Assembly: GCA_023634235.1 (NCBI GenBank)
Contig: JAMKCF010000007.1
Coordinates: 16,994,592 to 17,058,591, forward strand
Direction of reading: 5' to 3'
Length of the DNA stretch: 64,000 nt
Source of the DNA: Pisaster brevispinus
Taxonomy: Eukaryota; Echinodermata; Asteroidea; Forcipulatida; Asteriidae
The first letter of the stretch is position 1. Each line of letters starts with the position of its first letter. Shown in pieces: positions 21,943 through 35,839 of the stretch. Position numbers and translations under genes: made by a program. The notes under the pieces are model-generated. The model was not told where the DNA came from. It was given only the letters and a program-made list of their open reading frames with translations, and made no database searches.

Positions 21943-24900
21943 AGGTGTTCGGGCATCAAGCCCGAACAACTCATTGTTATTGTTCGGTTTTTTTTTTTTT
22001 TTTTTTTTTTTTTAACTTTTTTGTTTTGCTTATTCTTTTCAGAGTCGTTTGTCCGCAAGCAAAAGCATACTTGCGAACCTTGGATCAACTTGAAACTTTA
22101 TGTGAAGTTAGACTATAACTAGCAGAAGCTGAGTTAGTTGTGACGTTGTGATGACGTCATCGGATGTCAAATTACAAGCGATTTTAGGTCAAAAAGTGAC
22201 CATATGCAAATGCATGTATGTTTGTGAATATTAACGCTATGATGCTCATAATTGGGCATCGGATAGATCGAGACTGGGGCAACATTTGAAAAGTTAACGC
22301 TAAAATCGTATGACCTCTACTTCCGGTCTTAACGGAAGGTCAAAGTCTGCCTTTGTGTTTTTTCGTTAAAAAATTCAAATTTTTGTCATAACTCAAAATT
22401 GAAAATGATTTGAACATTGAAACTCATAAGAGAATTGAACAATATCATCAAGACGCCACAAACATGATGATGTCATGATGACGTCATCGGGTATTGAATT
22501 ACATTAAATCAATGTCTAATATTTGTAAAAAAAACATAACTCATGAACCACATGTCGGATTTTTACAATCTACACATCATCGGATTGGTCGTTAAAAGGT
22601 CAACAAACGCTACACACAACATGACCCCAATTGACCTTTACTTCCGGTTCAAACCGGAAGTTGAAAATTTCACAAAATTCATATCTCAAAAACTACGTCA
22701 TATTTTAACATGAATTTTGCATCAGTTTATAGATGAGTTATTCTGCCGAAACTTTTGCACAGAGATTATAGCATTTTATTCTTTGCATCTGGTCAAAACT
22801 GGGCGTCAAAGCGCAAGTGTCTGTTGAACGACCTTGTATGACAACGCACGGTAGTGTAGGCCAACACAAGAATACGCCGACACTGTAACCAAACGAAAAG
22901 AACTGCCACTCAAGACACTTATTATAGACCAACGTAATGCCATGTGCGCCTTCTCTGAAGTGACGTGATCCATTCATGCAGTGTTATGACACACCACGGG
23001 TCACCGTACTTACAACGTGGTGCAATCTTATCAATGGCGTACTACCAATACCAAATAGATCTGAATTCCGTTCATATTCAGCGTCTAATATTTCTCCTAT
23101 TCGCCCTTCTCGTGGCTTAATGATCAAAATGGAATAAAGACGAAGTTTCGCTGAGATAGCCACCTACTTCAGTGATTCATATGACTATTAATTGTGTGAG
23201 AAAATGCAAGCAGAAAAAGACGAACTTTGGTTATGTTTTTATCACACTCCGAGAAGGAAGGATGTGTCATTGGATCGTGAAGGGTGTTTCGGACCCTCCT
23301 CACGGCACGTATTTATCGTTGCTACACGGGACTAAAACGGTAAGTTTTTGTGTGAACATCATTGCTTATTAAAATGATTATTTTATTTAATGCACAATTA
23401 CGTTATAAAGTGTATCCTGTATCATCAAGTGGTGACGGTGGTGAGATGTTTTTAAAACTGAGAAACGTTTAGTATGAACGTCGAAGAGAATTGGGCAATG
23501 GGGGAGTGGTATGATTGTTGGCTGTGTCAATAAAGTCAGACAATGGTCAGACCGATGAATGTTTTCCGTCAACTTTGTATTATGACATAACTATTTGAAA
23601 ACCCTTCGAAAAAGTTTCCACTAATAAGGTTTCGTTTATAAGTCGTTCACACCAAAAACAGGATGTGCACCTTCCACTATCTTTTTCTTGCGTAATTTCC
23701 AAACTCTGATATGTTGTATTGTTGATATGCGCCCTCGAACAGGTTGGTCCTGGAAAGAGCGCAATATAAATTCAATAAATTATTATTATTAGTATGTTAT
23801 CATGAAATGTTGTAAGGCTCGAATTTTATTTATTTCAGCAGTTTCAGCTTGACTTAGTTTGCTTTGAGTCATACTTTGTTTATAATTGTTTTTTTCTTCT
23901 TCAGAATTTACAAATCATCCAGTACCCGAATGGTCTCCAGTGAAAGATTTCATACTCGTTTTGTTCCATTCCCTAATTCCTTGCTGAGTGTATGATGCAC
24001 CCTACAGGTAGAAATAGTTATTAACTCATTAATAACATTTTATTAGTCAAAATTCACTAGAGGCTTAAACTTGCCGTCTTCATGACTTGCCTTTATCTTG
24101 CAAAAATATTAAAAACAAGTGTCTTTTCTTTCAATATTATAAATTTAACAAACCGTTCTGTATGAAGACTAAAAACCAATAGCTCATACCATGTTCGACT
24201 TATTTTGACGACATCATCATCAGTGAGTATGTATTGAACAATCAAAGTATCTATCATGCACCGACACATAATGAGAAGCCAAACCACAGTATTTGAAAAC
24301 CTGTTAAAACTTTTAAGAATTGTAACTTAATAATGTCAACATGATTTGCATAGTCGGATTTAATAATCAATAAAGAATCAATTTCCATTGAAAAATCAAT
24401 AAACTTTAGTGAGTGGCATACATAATAATTGTACTTGTGAGTAATTCAAATGCTCGTTCCAAGATCTGCAGCCAAGAAGAAGGGGATGGGGGAAATGTTC
24501 CTCTATATGACTATGAAATGACAATGGACCCTTCGTTTTTCACTTGGAGCATATTTAAATACCTATGTCTTGATAACAACTTTTCTAACTTCATAATGAC
24601 GTCATCAGTTTTCAAATAACAAAAGTCTTCAAAACATATCTATCATGATTTTTAAGCATGCGCACTTTTGTGTGTATCCTTTCTCTATGGTATAACTGAG
24701 TGTTATTTACATCATTTAATCAGGCTTCCTGTCCAAACGAAAGTTAAATTTCAGTGTAGGCCTACTATCAGTTAAGTTTATTAATATTTACATGAAAAAC
24801 GTTATACACTGTATATGGTTAATTAGAAAGGGGCTTGTAGAGCTCAATCCATTAAGTAGTGGCGTTACCACTTACTTCTTGGAAAACTTGGGTATTAACG

Positions 24901-25022
24901 TAAGAAATTTTCATTTTAATTTCTTTTTCATCGATTCAAATGTTCTGACATCAACACAATTACACTGACTCCGACGATACCCGAACACCTAGTGTTTGTT
25001 TCAACAAACACTAAAGCTCTAG
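21943..25022 (+). mobile_element. Helitron-like element, family C, copy 1
   Basis: This 3.08-kb unit is the only family-C copy with a continuous 5' end, body and 3' end. Inside are several TGACGTCA sites, the ACTTCCGGTT/AACCGGAAGT palindrome near 22642 and an exon-like stretch ending in the donor ACG|GTAAGT at 23340. A good acceptor (TTTTTTTCTTCTTCAG) ends at 23904, and a SINE/LINE-like tail ending in AATAAATTATTATTATTA lies near 23780. The 3' hairpin is AGTGTTTGTT/AACAAACACT. No transposase is present; the small open frames differ in length between copies. Confidence 0.75.
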
Positions 25023-27985
25023 TTTTTACTTTTTTTTTTTGCTTATTCTTTTCAGAGTCGTTTGTCCGCAAGCAAAAGCATACTTGCGAACCTTGGATAA
25101 ACTTGAAACTTGATGTGAAGTTAGAACATAATTAGCAGAAGCCGAGTTAGTTGTGACGTTGTGATGACGTCATCGGATATCAAATTACAAGCGATTATAG
25201 GTCAAAAAGTGACCATATGCAAATGCTTGTATGTTTGTGAATATTTAAGCTATGAAGCTCATAATTGGGCATCGGATAGATCAAGACTGGGGCAACATTT
25301 GAAAAGTTAACGCCAAAATCGTATGACCCTAACTTCTAGGTCGTTACCCTAGGTCAAAGTTTACCTTCGATTTTTTTCTTGAAAAAGTCATGTTTTGGGC
25401 CTTTCTACTGCATAACTCAAGATTGAAATCGAATTGACGGTTGAAACTTATCAGACAATTGGACCTCAGTATCAAGACGCTACAAACATGATGATGTCAT
25501 GATGACGTCATGGGGTATTGAATTACATTAAATCAAAGTTTAATACTTGTAAAAAATCATAACTCATGAACCGCACGTCGGATTTTTACAATCTACACAT
25601 CATCGGATTGGTCGTTAAAAGTTGAACAAACGCTACACACAATATGACCCCATTTGACCTTGGCTTCCGGTTCAAACCGGAAGTTGAAAGTTAGAAAAAT
25701 TCATATCTCAACAACTACGTATTATGTTAACATGAATTTTGCATGAGGTTATAGATGAGTTATCCTCCCGAAACTTTTGCACAGAGATTATAGCATTTTA
25801 ATCTTTGCATCTGGTCAAAACCGGGCGTCAAAGCGCTCGTGTCTGTTGACTTTCATTGTATGACAACGCACGAAAGTGTAGGCCAACAGAAACATACGCC
25901 GACACTGTAACCAAACAAAAGAACTGCCAGTCAAGACACATGTTACAGACCAACGTAATGCCATGTGCGCCTTCCATTCATGCAGTGTTATGACACACCA
26001 CGGGTCACCGTACTTACAACGTGGTGCAATCTTATCAATGGCGTACTACCAATACCAAATAGATCTGAATTCCGTTCATATTCAGCGTCTAACATTTCTC
26101 CTATTCGCCCTTCTCGTGGCTTAATGATCAAAATGGAATAAAGACGAAGTTTCGCTGAGATGGCCACCTACTTCAGTGATTCATATGACTATTAATTATG
26201 TGAGAAAATGCAAGCTGAAAAAGACGAACTTTGGTTATGTTTTTATCACACTCCGAGAAGGAAGGATGTGTCATCGGATCGTGAAGGGTGTTTCGGACCC
26301 TCCTCACGGCATGTGTTTATCGTTGCTACACGGGACTAAAACGGTAAGTTTTTGTGTGAACATCATTGCTTATTAAAATGATTATTTTATTTAATGCACA
26401 ATTAAGTTATAAAGTGTATCCTGTATCATCAAGTGGTGACGGTGGTGAGATGTTTTTAAAATTAACAAACGTTTAGTATGAACGTCGATGAGACATAATT
26501 GGGCAATGGGGGATTGGTATGATTGTTGGCTGTGTCACTAAAGTCAGACAATGGTCAGACCGATGAATGTTTTCCGTCAACTTTGTATTATGACATAACT
26601 ATTTGAAACCCTTCGATAAAGTTTCCACTAATAAGGTTTCGTTTATAAGTCGTTTACATCAAAAACAGGATGTGCACCTCCCACTATCTTTTTCTTGCGC
26701 CCTCGAACAGGTTGGTCCTGGAAAGAGCGCAATATAAATTCAATAAATTATTAATATTAGTATGTAATCATGAAATGTTGTAAGGCTCGAATTTTATTTA
26801 TTTCAGCAGTTTCAGCTTGACTTAGTTTGCTTTGAGTCATACTTTGCTTATAATTGTTTTTTTCTTCTTCAGAATTTACAAAGCATCCAGTACCCGAATG
26901 GTCTCCAGTGAAAGATTTCATACTCGTTGTGTTCCATTCCCTAATTCCTTGCTGAGTATATGATGCACCCTACCGGTAGAAATATTTATTAACTCATTAA
27001 TAACATGCATTAGTCAAAATTCACTAGAGGCTTAAACTTGCCGTCTTCATGACTTGCCTTTATCTTATAAAATTATTAAAAACAAGTGTCTTTTCTTTCA
27101 ATATTATAAATTTAACAAACCGTTCTGTATGAAGACTAAAAACCAATAGCTCATACCATGTTCTACTTATTTTGACGACATCATTATCAGTAATTGTGTA
27201 TTGAACAATCAAAGTATCATGCACCGATACATAATGAGAAGCCAAATCACAGTATTTGAAAACCTGTTAAAACTGTTAAGAATTGTAACTTAATAATGTC
27301 AACATGATTTGCATAGTGGGATTTAATATTCAATAAAGAAACAATTTCCATTGAAAAATCAATAAACTTTAGTGAGTGGCATACATAATAATTGTACTTG
27401 TGAGTAATTCAAATGCTCGTTTCAAGATCTGCAGCCAAGAAGAAGGGGATGGGGGAAATGTTCCTCTATATGACTATGAAATGACAATTGACCCTTCGTT
27501 TTTCACTAGGAGCATATTTAAATACCTATGTCTTGAAAACAACTTTTCTAACTTCATAATGACGTCATCAGTTTTCAAATAACAAAAGTCTTCAAAACAT
27601 ATCTATCATGATTTTTAAGCATGCGCACTTTTGTGTGTATCCTTTCTCTATGGTATAACTGAGTGTTATTTACATCATTTAATCAGGCTTCCTGTCCAAA
27701 CGAAAGTTAAATTTCAGTGTAGGCCTACTATCAGTTAAGTTTATTAATATTTACATGAAAAACGTTATACACTGTATAATGTTAATTAGAAAGGGGCTTG
27801 TAGAGCTCAATCCATTAAGTAGTGGCGTTACCACTTACTTCTTGGAAAACTTGGGTATTAACGTAAGAAATTTTCATTTTAATATCTTTTTCATCAATTT
27901 AAATGTTCTGACATCAACACAATTACACTGACACCGACGATACCCGAACACCTAGTGTTTGTTTCAACAAACACTAAAGCTCTAG
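25023..27985 (+). mobile_element. Helitron-like element, family C, copy 2
   Basis: This is a 2.96-kb body without a visible 5' hairpin, directly after the CTAG of copy 1. It repeats the same order of motifs: donor-like GTAAGT at 26344, acceptor at 26872, 3' hairpin and CTAG. It differs from copies 1 and 3 by small indels and point changes, for example a shortened segment near 25970. Confidence 0.72.
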
Positions 27986-30984
27986 TTTTTTTTGTTTTTT
28001 TTACTTTTTTGTTTTGCTTATTCTTTTCAGAGTCGTTTGTCCGCAAGCAAAAGCATACTTGCGAACCTTGGATCAACTTGAAACTTGATGTGAAGTTAGA
28101 CCATAACTAGCAGAAGCTGAGTTAGTTGTGACGTTGTGATGACGTCATCGGATATCAAATTACAAGCGATTTTAGGTCAAAAAGTGACCATATGCAAATG
28201 CTTGTATGTTTGTGAATATTAAAGCTATGATGCTCATAATTGGGCATCGGATAGATCGAGACTGGGGCAACATTTGAAAAGTTAACGTCAAAATCGTATG
28301 ACCTCTACTTCCAGTCATAACGGAAGGTCAAAGTCTGCCTTTGTGTTTTTTCGTAAAAAAATTCAAATTTGTGTCATAACTCAAAATTGAAATTGATTTG
28401 AACATTGAAACTCATAAGATAATTGAACAATATCATCAAGACGCCACAAACATGATGATGTCATGATGACGTCATCGGGTATTGAATTACATAAAATCAA
28501 TGTTTAATATTTGTAAAAAAAACATAACTCATGAACCACATGTCGGATTTTTACAATCTACACATCATCGGATTGGTCGTTAAAAGGTCAACAAACGCTA
28601 CACACAACATGACCCCAATTGACCTTTACTTCCGGTTCAAACCGGAAGTTGAACATTTCACAAAATTCATATCTCAAAAACTACGTCATATTTTAACATG
28701 AATTTTGCATCAGGTTATAGATGAGTTATTCTGCCGAAACTTTTGCACAGAGATTATAGCATTTTAATCTTTGCATCTGGTCAAAACTGGGCGTCAAAGC
28801 GCAAGTGTCTGTTGAACGACCTTGTATGACAACGCACGGTAGTGTAGGCCAACACAAGAATACGCCGACACTGTAACCAAACGAAAAGAACTGCCAGTCA
28901 AGACACTTATTATAGACCAACGTAATGCCATGTGCGCCTTCTCTGAAGTGACGTGATCCATTCGTGCAGTGTTATGACACACCACGGGTCACCGTACTTA
29001 CAACGTGGTGCAATCTTATCAATGGCGTACTACCAATACCAAATAGATCTGAATTCCGTTCATATTCAGCGTCTAATATTTCTCCTATTCGCCCTTCTCG
29101 TGGCTTAATGATAAAAATGGAATAAAGACGAAGTTTCGCTGAGATGGCCACCTACTTCAGTGATTCATATGACTATTAATTATGTGAGAAAATGCAAGCA
29201 GAAAAAGACGAACTTTGGTTATGTTTTTATCACACTCCGAGAAGGAAGGATGTGTCATTGGATCGTGAAGGGTGTTTCGGACCCTCCTCACGGCACGTGT
29301 TTATCGTTGCTACACGGGACAAAAACGGTAAGTTTTTGAGTGAACATCATTGCTTATTAAAATGATTGTTTTATTTAATGCACAATTACGTTATAAAGTG
29401 TATCCTGAATCATCAAGTGGTGACGGTGGTGAGATGTTTTTAAAACTGAGAAACGTTTAGTATGAACGTCGAAGAGATATAATTGGGCAATGGGGGATTG
29501 GTATGATTGTTGGCTGTGTCAATAAAGTCAGACAATGGTCAGACTGATGAATGTTTTCCGTCAACTTTGTATTATGACATAACTATTTGAAAACCCTTCG
29601 AAAAAGTTTCCACTAATAAGGTTTCGTTTATAAGTCGTTCACATCAAAAACAGGATGTGCACCTTCCACTATCTTTTTCTTGCGTAATTTCCTTACTCTG
29701 ATATGTTGTATTGTTAATATGTGCCCTCGAACGGGTTGGTCCTGGAAAGAGCGCAATACAAGTTCAATAAATTATTATTAGTAGTATGTAATCATAAAAT
29801 GTTGTAAGGCTCGAACTTTATTTATTTCAGCAGTTTCAGCTTGACTTAGTTTGCTTTGAGTCATACTTTGTTTATAATTGTTTTTTTCTTCTTCAGAATT
29901 TACAAATCATCCAGTACCCGAATGGTCTCCAGTGAAAGATTTTATACTCGTTGTGTTCCATTCCCTAATTCCTTGCTGAGTGTATGATGCACCCTACAGG
30001 TAGAAATAGTTTTTAACTCATTAATAACATTTTATTAGTCAAAATTCACTAGAGGCTTAAACTTGCCGTCTTCAATACTTGCCTTTATCTTACAAAATTA
30101 TTAAAAACAAGTGTCTTTTCCGTTCTGTATGAAGACTAAAAACCAATAGCTCATACCATGTTCGACTTATTTTGACGACATCATCATCAGTAAATGTGTA
30201 TTGAACAATCAAAGTATCATGCACCGATACATAATGAGAAGCCAAATCACAGTATTTGAAAACCTGTTAAAACCTTTAAGAATTGTAACTTAATAATGTC
30301 AACATGATTTGCATAGTCGGATTTAATAATCAATAAAGAAACAATTTCCATTGAAAAATCAATAAACTTTAGTGAGTGGCATACATAATAATTGTACTTG
30401 TGAGTAATTCAAATGCTCGTTTCAAGATCTGCAGCCAAGAAGAAGGGGATGGGGGAAATGTTCCTCTATATGACTATGAAATGACAATGGACCCTTCGTT
30501 TTTCACTAGGAGCATATTTAAATACCTATGTCTTGATAACAACTTTTCTAACTTCATAATGACGTCATCAGTTTTCAAATAACAAAAATCTTCAAAACAT
30601 ATCTATCATGATTTTTAAGCATGCGCACTTTTGTGTGTATCCTTTCTCTATGGTATAACTGAGTGTTATTTACATCATTTAATCAGGCTTCCTGTCCAAA
30701 CGAAAGTTAAATTCAGTGTAGGCCTACTATCAGTTAAGTTTATTAATATTTACATGAAAAACGTTATACACTGTATATGGTTAATTAGAAAGGGGCTTGT
30801 AGAGCTCAATCCATTAAGTAGTGGCGTTAGCACTTACTTCTTGGTAAACTTGGGTATTAACGTAAGAAATTTTCATTTTAATTTCTTTTTCATCGATTCA
30901 AATGTTCTGACATCAACACAATTACACTGACACCGACGATACCCGAACACCTAGTGTTTGTTTCAACAAACACTAAAGCTCTAG
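27986..30984 (+). mobile_element. Helitron-like element, family C, copy 3
   Basis: This 3.0-kb body is closer to copy 1 than to copy 2 over its first half. The donor-like GTAAGT is at 29328 and the acceptor at 29896. A deletion of about 40 bases occurs near 30120. It ends with the AGTGTTTGTT/AACAAACACT hairpin and CTAG, followed by the first of two family-B 5' ends. Confidence 0.72.
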
Positions 30985-31037
30985 TTAGGTGTTCGGACAA
31001 AAGTCCGAAGACCTCTTCTTATTGTTCGGTTTTTTTT

Positions 31038-32385
31038 AGGTGTTCGGACAAAAGTCCGAAGACCTCTTGTTATTGTTCGGTTTTTTTTTTTTTTTTTACT
31101 TCGTCTTCTTCTTCTCGCCGTCGATTGTCCGCTAACAAAGACACACTTCCTAAGCTCACATAAACTTGAAACTTTACACATAGTTAGATATTCATTAGTA
31201 GATGAAACCATTTTTGGTTTCGTCATGATGACGTCATCAGGTGTCGAGTTACGTAAAATCAAAGTTTAATATTTGAAAAAATCATAACTCCAAAACAACA
31301 CAATGGATTTTCACAATCTATACATCATCGGATAGGCCTGGTATGACTCTAAAAACGCTACACTGAACGCGACCTCATTTGACCTTGACTTCCGGTTCAA
31401 ACCGGAAGTTGAATATTAAAAAAATTCATATCTCAAAAACTACTGATCATTTCATCATAAATTTTACATCAGATTGTAGTTCTGTCATCCTTCCGAAACT
31501 TTTGCACAGAAATGATGCCAATATGACCTTAACTTCTGGTCCTAAATGGGTGTTACAGCCAATGCTAGTATTAACCGCAGTTAATTCGTGTATGGAGAAA
31601 AGCGCTGTAACTGACTGTCCGCTCCATTATTCATAAGGTTCAAAGTCCACGAAGCCTGTGTGTGCAACACGAAGCCTGTGTGTACAGTCTCACGTAATGA
31701 AAACCATAAGGTTCAAAGTCCACGAAGCCTGTGTGTACAGTCCCACATAACGGAAACATTTCAGAGGATGGCGCTATACCAAACAACTGTTAATGCTTTT
31801 GTCCCGCTCTGGAATTTTATTATTTGCTCGCTCTGTGACAGATGCTGCCTCGGAAATCTACGTCATTTAAATGTTAAATGGGTAAGAGACCCTGGGTTGC
31901 TTTTTTTGCGGGATTTTACAAAGGTAATATAGGTCTTCGATTTTAATTGTTTGCATGAAATTACGTGTCTTTTACTTCCAGTTAAAACCGAAAGTGCATT
32001 GTAATTAAAAGTGGCAATTTTTTTGGAGTTGATTTTAACAATGTTGCAGTCTGACAAGGGTCTGGTTAAAAACAAAATTAAGACCGCCATCTTGCGGTGG
32101 GTTAAAAACAGTTCAAAATACAGTTTTACTAGAAGCCTTTGGCAGAGTTTTTATAAAAAAAATTTCAACATGGGCTTCACATACTTCACAGAAAAGAATA
32201 TGTTGGTGACCTTGTCTTGACATTTTAACAAACAACTGTTCATGCTTTTATCCCGCTCTGAAATATTATCTGACGTATTAAGTTATGTTATTTCGATTTT
32301 CTCTTTGAAAACACTACCTCTGCTTACTCGAAAATGTCTACACCGAACACCTTGTTTTTGTTACGGAACAAAAACTTATGTCTAG
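31038..32385 (+). mobile_element. Helitron-like element, family B, plus-strand intact copy
   Basis: This 1348-bp unit begins AGGTGTTCGGAC and ends CTAG. It is preceded by another family-B 5' end at 30987-31037, into whose T tract it appears to have inserted. Its structure matches the minus-strand copies at 19375 and 42125. The open frames inside (for example 32011-32220) recur in sister copies because the DNA is repetitive, not because a protein is evident. Confidence 0.78.
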
Positions 32386-34389
32386 TGTATTCTTATGTTT
32401 GTTCAAAAAAAAAATACACACTAACGTTGTCCGCTAATGTTTTGCTTTTTCCCAAGCTCGTACGGTCATGAAACTTGGCAACCATTTTGCACATGATTAG
32501 TGGATGAAACAGAAGTTTTCACGTAATGATGACGTCATCTAATGATTTATTAGGTAATTAAAAGTAATTAATTTTTCTCAAATTTCCACCTTTTTCTAAC
32601 AACAAACATAACTCAAAGACCACAGACTTTCAATTTGTTCTTTTTTCTTGAATCTAAAGAACGTTGGATACTAATCATTTTGTACATGGAAACGAATACA
32701 TTTTAAGATGTATTTCTAGGTGAAAACGAGCGTTAAAATGTTGAAATCTAATCCAATACCAAGCGCACAGTGTGGCATCCAATCCAGTATCACGTGCACA
32801 CAAAACCGCACAACGTGCAGCATGCAGCCATACATTGTGTGCAAATACTGGGAAGCCCATTGAACATCATTGCGTTGTTTATTCGTGTATGTATTAACAC
32901 GTTGTCCCGCACTTAAACCCAAACTCATTCAAAGTTCAGTGTGACTTTAGTTCCGTTGTGCTCGTCTGATGGCTTAATGGAAAACAAGGAAGAAAAGATG
33001 AGGTTTTACTGAGATGTCCACCTGCTTTAGGGATTTGTATGACTTTTACTAAGTGACAAAAACTTCAACTGAAAAAGAACGACATTGGTTTGTTTCTCAT
33101 CAAACACCGAGGACCACGTCACGTTGATCGGCGTGACCATGCCTGCCAAAGGCGCTCTAGGCCCTCTGAGTATGCCCTTCAGACACGGCGATTAAAAAGG
33201 TGAGCTTTATTTCAAAATCACCGTTAAAAAGAGGGGGCATTCCTTGTTTCGTCTACAATAATGTTGATTTGTTTCATCCATGAACTTGTCAAGTGTTTGT
33301 TTTTTGTTCTTTTCTCTTTCAATTTTTTTAATTTTTTATCATGGTATAATTTTCAACTATCGGATTAAATTGATGCTAATCCCCGTTCTGGTTTAATATG
33401 TATATGTACTGTGTATGAAAAAAATCATATCTCATGAACCAAAAAGGGTTTTGACTTTAAGCTAACCATGTACTTGGACCTTATTGTGTCAATGAAACCA
33501 CAGAGGTTTTCGGCATGATGACGTCATCAATGACGTCATAACATTAAATCAATGTTTAATCTTTACAAAAAAACATATCTGGAAAACCATAACTGCTACA
33601 TACCAGTTCTTTGGACCATGTGAAAGACCCTGGAGTGTATTTTTTAATTTTACACCGCCAAAATGTGACTCTCTGTGACCTTTACTTCTGGTTGGAACTG
33701 AAAGAAGATTATTCCATACTTAAAAAGCTCATGTCCCATTAACCAACAAAGGGTTGAGACCTAAAACTTTACATGTACTTAGACCTGAGTGTGTAAATGA
33801 AACCCCAGTTATTTACGGGATGATGACGACTCGATGGCGTCCTTACATTGCATTAACCTTTAATATGTAAACAATTTATATACGGAGAACCAAAATTGTT
33901 ATATACATAACTTGCACCAACCCCAATGATTACACAAATTGTGTCTCCCTGTGAGCTTCAATTCTGGTCAAAACTGAAAGCTTAAGTGAAAAAAATCAAC
34001 CCGGTCCTCGTTTTGAGGCCTGCAAACAATATGATCTTGAAATCAGGTGGTCCCTCCATATGAAAAAAAGTTTTACCCATAGGTCTTTCAATTCAAGCAA
34101 AACAATAACTGAAAACCTGTGATAATTTCAATAACTTAGCAGATACTTATGAATCTCAATGTCTTGATAATAAAATGAGCTATCAAACCGGAATGATTTC
34201 ATCAGTTTTTAAATTTATCAAAAGTGTTTTATATAAATTTCAAAATCTTTTACCATTCACTTTACGTATCAATTTGTCGTACTAAGTTATGTTTATTCGG
34301 TTTTCTCTTTGAAAATACTACCTCTGCTAACTCGAAAATGTCTACACCGAACACCTTGTTTTTGTTATGCAACAAAAACTTATGTCTAG
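32386..34389 (+). mobile_element. Helitron-like element, family D, copy 1
   Basis: This 2.0-kb unit starts right after a CTAG with a GTGTATT/AATACAC hairpin in place of the AGGTGTTCGG end. Its body includes ATGACGTCAT, a conserved block with 'ccacctgctttagggatttg', a donor-like GTGAGC near 33200, and repeats of 'aaaaagggtt'. The 3' end is of the family A/B type (GTTTTTGTT hairpin, CTAG). Confidence 0.65.
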
Positions 34390-35741
34390 TTTTTTTTTTT
34401 TACTTCTTCAGCTTCTTCTCGCCGTCGATTGTCCGCTAACAAAGACACACTTCCTAAGCTCACATAAACTTGAAACTTTAAACATAGTTAGATATTCATT
34501 AGTAGATGAAACCATTTTGGGTTTCGTCATGATGACGTCATCAGGTGTCGAGTTACGTTAAATCAAAGTTTAATAATTGAAAAAATCATAACTCCAAAAC
34601 AACACAATGGATTTTCACAATCTATACATCATCGGATAGGCCTGGTATGACTCTAAAAACGCTACACTGAACGCGACCTCATTTGACCTTGACTTCCGGT
34701 TCAAACCGGAAGTTGAATATTTAAAAAATTCATATCTCAAAAACCACTGATCATTTCATCATAATTTTTACATCAGATTGTAGTTCTGTTATCCTTCCGA
34801 AACTTTTGCACAGAAATTATGCCAATATGACCTTAACTTCTGGTCCTAAATGGGTGTTACAGCCAATGCTAGTATTAACCGCAGTTAATTCGTGTATAGA
34901 GAAAAGCGCCTTAACTGACTGTCCGCTCCATTATTCATAAGGTTCAAAGTCCACGAAGCCTGTGTGTGCAACACGAAGCCTGTGTGTACAGTCCCACGTA
35001 ATGAAAACCATAAGGTTCAAAGTCCACGAAGCCTGTGTGTACAGTCCCACGTAATGAAAACCATAAGGTTCAAAGTCCACGAAGCCTGTGCGTACAGTCC
35101 CACGTAACAGAAACATTCCACAGGATGGCGCTATACCAAACAACTGTTAATGCTTTTATCCCGCTCTGGAATTTTATTATTTGCTCGCTCTGTGACAGAT
35201 GCTGCCTCGGAAATCTACGTCATTTAAATGTTAAATGGGTAAGAGACCCTGGGTTGCTTTTTTGCGGGATTATACAAAGGTAATATAGGTCTTCGATTTT
35301 AATTGTTTGCATGAAATTACGTGTCCTCTACTTCCAGTTAAAACCGAAAGTGCATTGTAATTAAAAGTGGCAACTCTTTATGGAGTTGATTTTAACAATG
35401 TTGCAGTCTGACAAGGGTCTGGTTAAAAACAAAATTAAGAGTGCCATCTTGCGGTGGGTTAAAAACAGTTCAAAATACAGTTTTACTAGAAGCCTTTGGC
35501 AGAGTTTTTATAATTATTTCAACATGGGCTTCACATATTTCACAGAAATGAATATGTTGGTGACCTTGTCTTGACATTTTAACAAACAACTGTTCATGCT
35601 TTTATCCCGCTCTGAAATATTATCTGTCGTACTAAGTTATGTTTTTTCGGTTTTCTTTTTGAAAACACTACCTCTGCTAACTCGAAAATGTCTACACCGA
35701 ACACCTTGTTTTTGTTACGGAACAAAAACTTATGTCTAGTT

Positions 35742-35807
35742 AGGTGTTCGGGCATTCAGCCCGGAACACCTCTTATTATTGTTCGTTTTTTTTTTTTTTT
35801 TTCTTAA

Positions 35808-35839
<32 letters not shown>

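Larger units (their letters stand above)
30987..35739 (+). mobile_element. Helitron-like element, family B, interrupted plus-strand copy
   Basis: The 5' end at 30987-31037 and the body at 34390-35739 can be joined as one element. It is interrupted in its T tract by the intact family-B copy and by family-D copy 1. The pieces total about 1.40 kb; the excess over 1.35 kb is explained by an extra copy of the internal repeat containing GAAGCCTGTG (34930-35110). Confidence 0.65.

Noticed and set aside
22171..31000. Recurrent 60-99-codon frames in the family-C elements (e.g. 24413-24619, 27376-27582, 30376-30582)
   Set aside because: They recur only because the DNA is repeated. They match no protein family and other frames are equally conserved. 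I treat them as non-coding element sequence.
30954..31163. Lysine-, serine- or phenylalanine-rich frames across hairpins and T tracts (also near 35744, 43254 and 43475)
   Set aside because: They are translations of the element ends and homopolymer or CTT tracts, not proteins.
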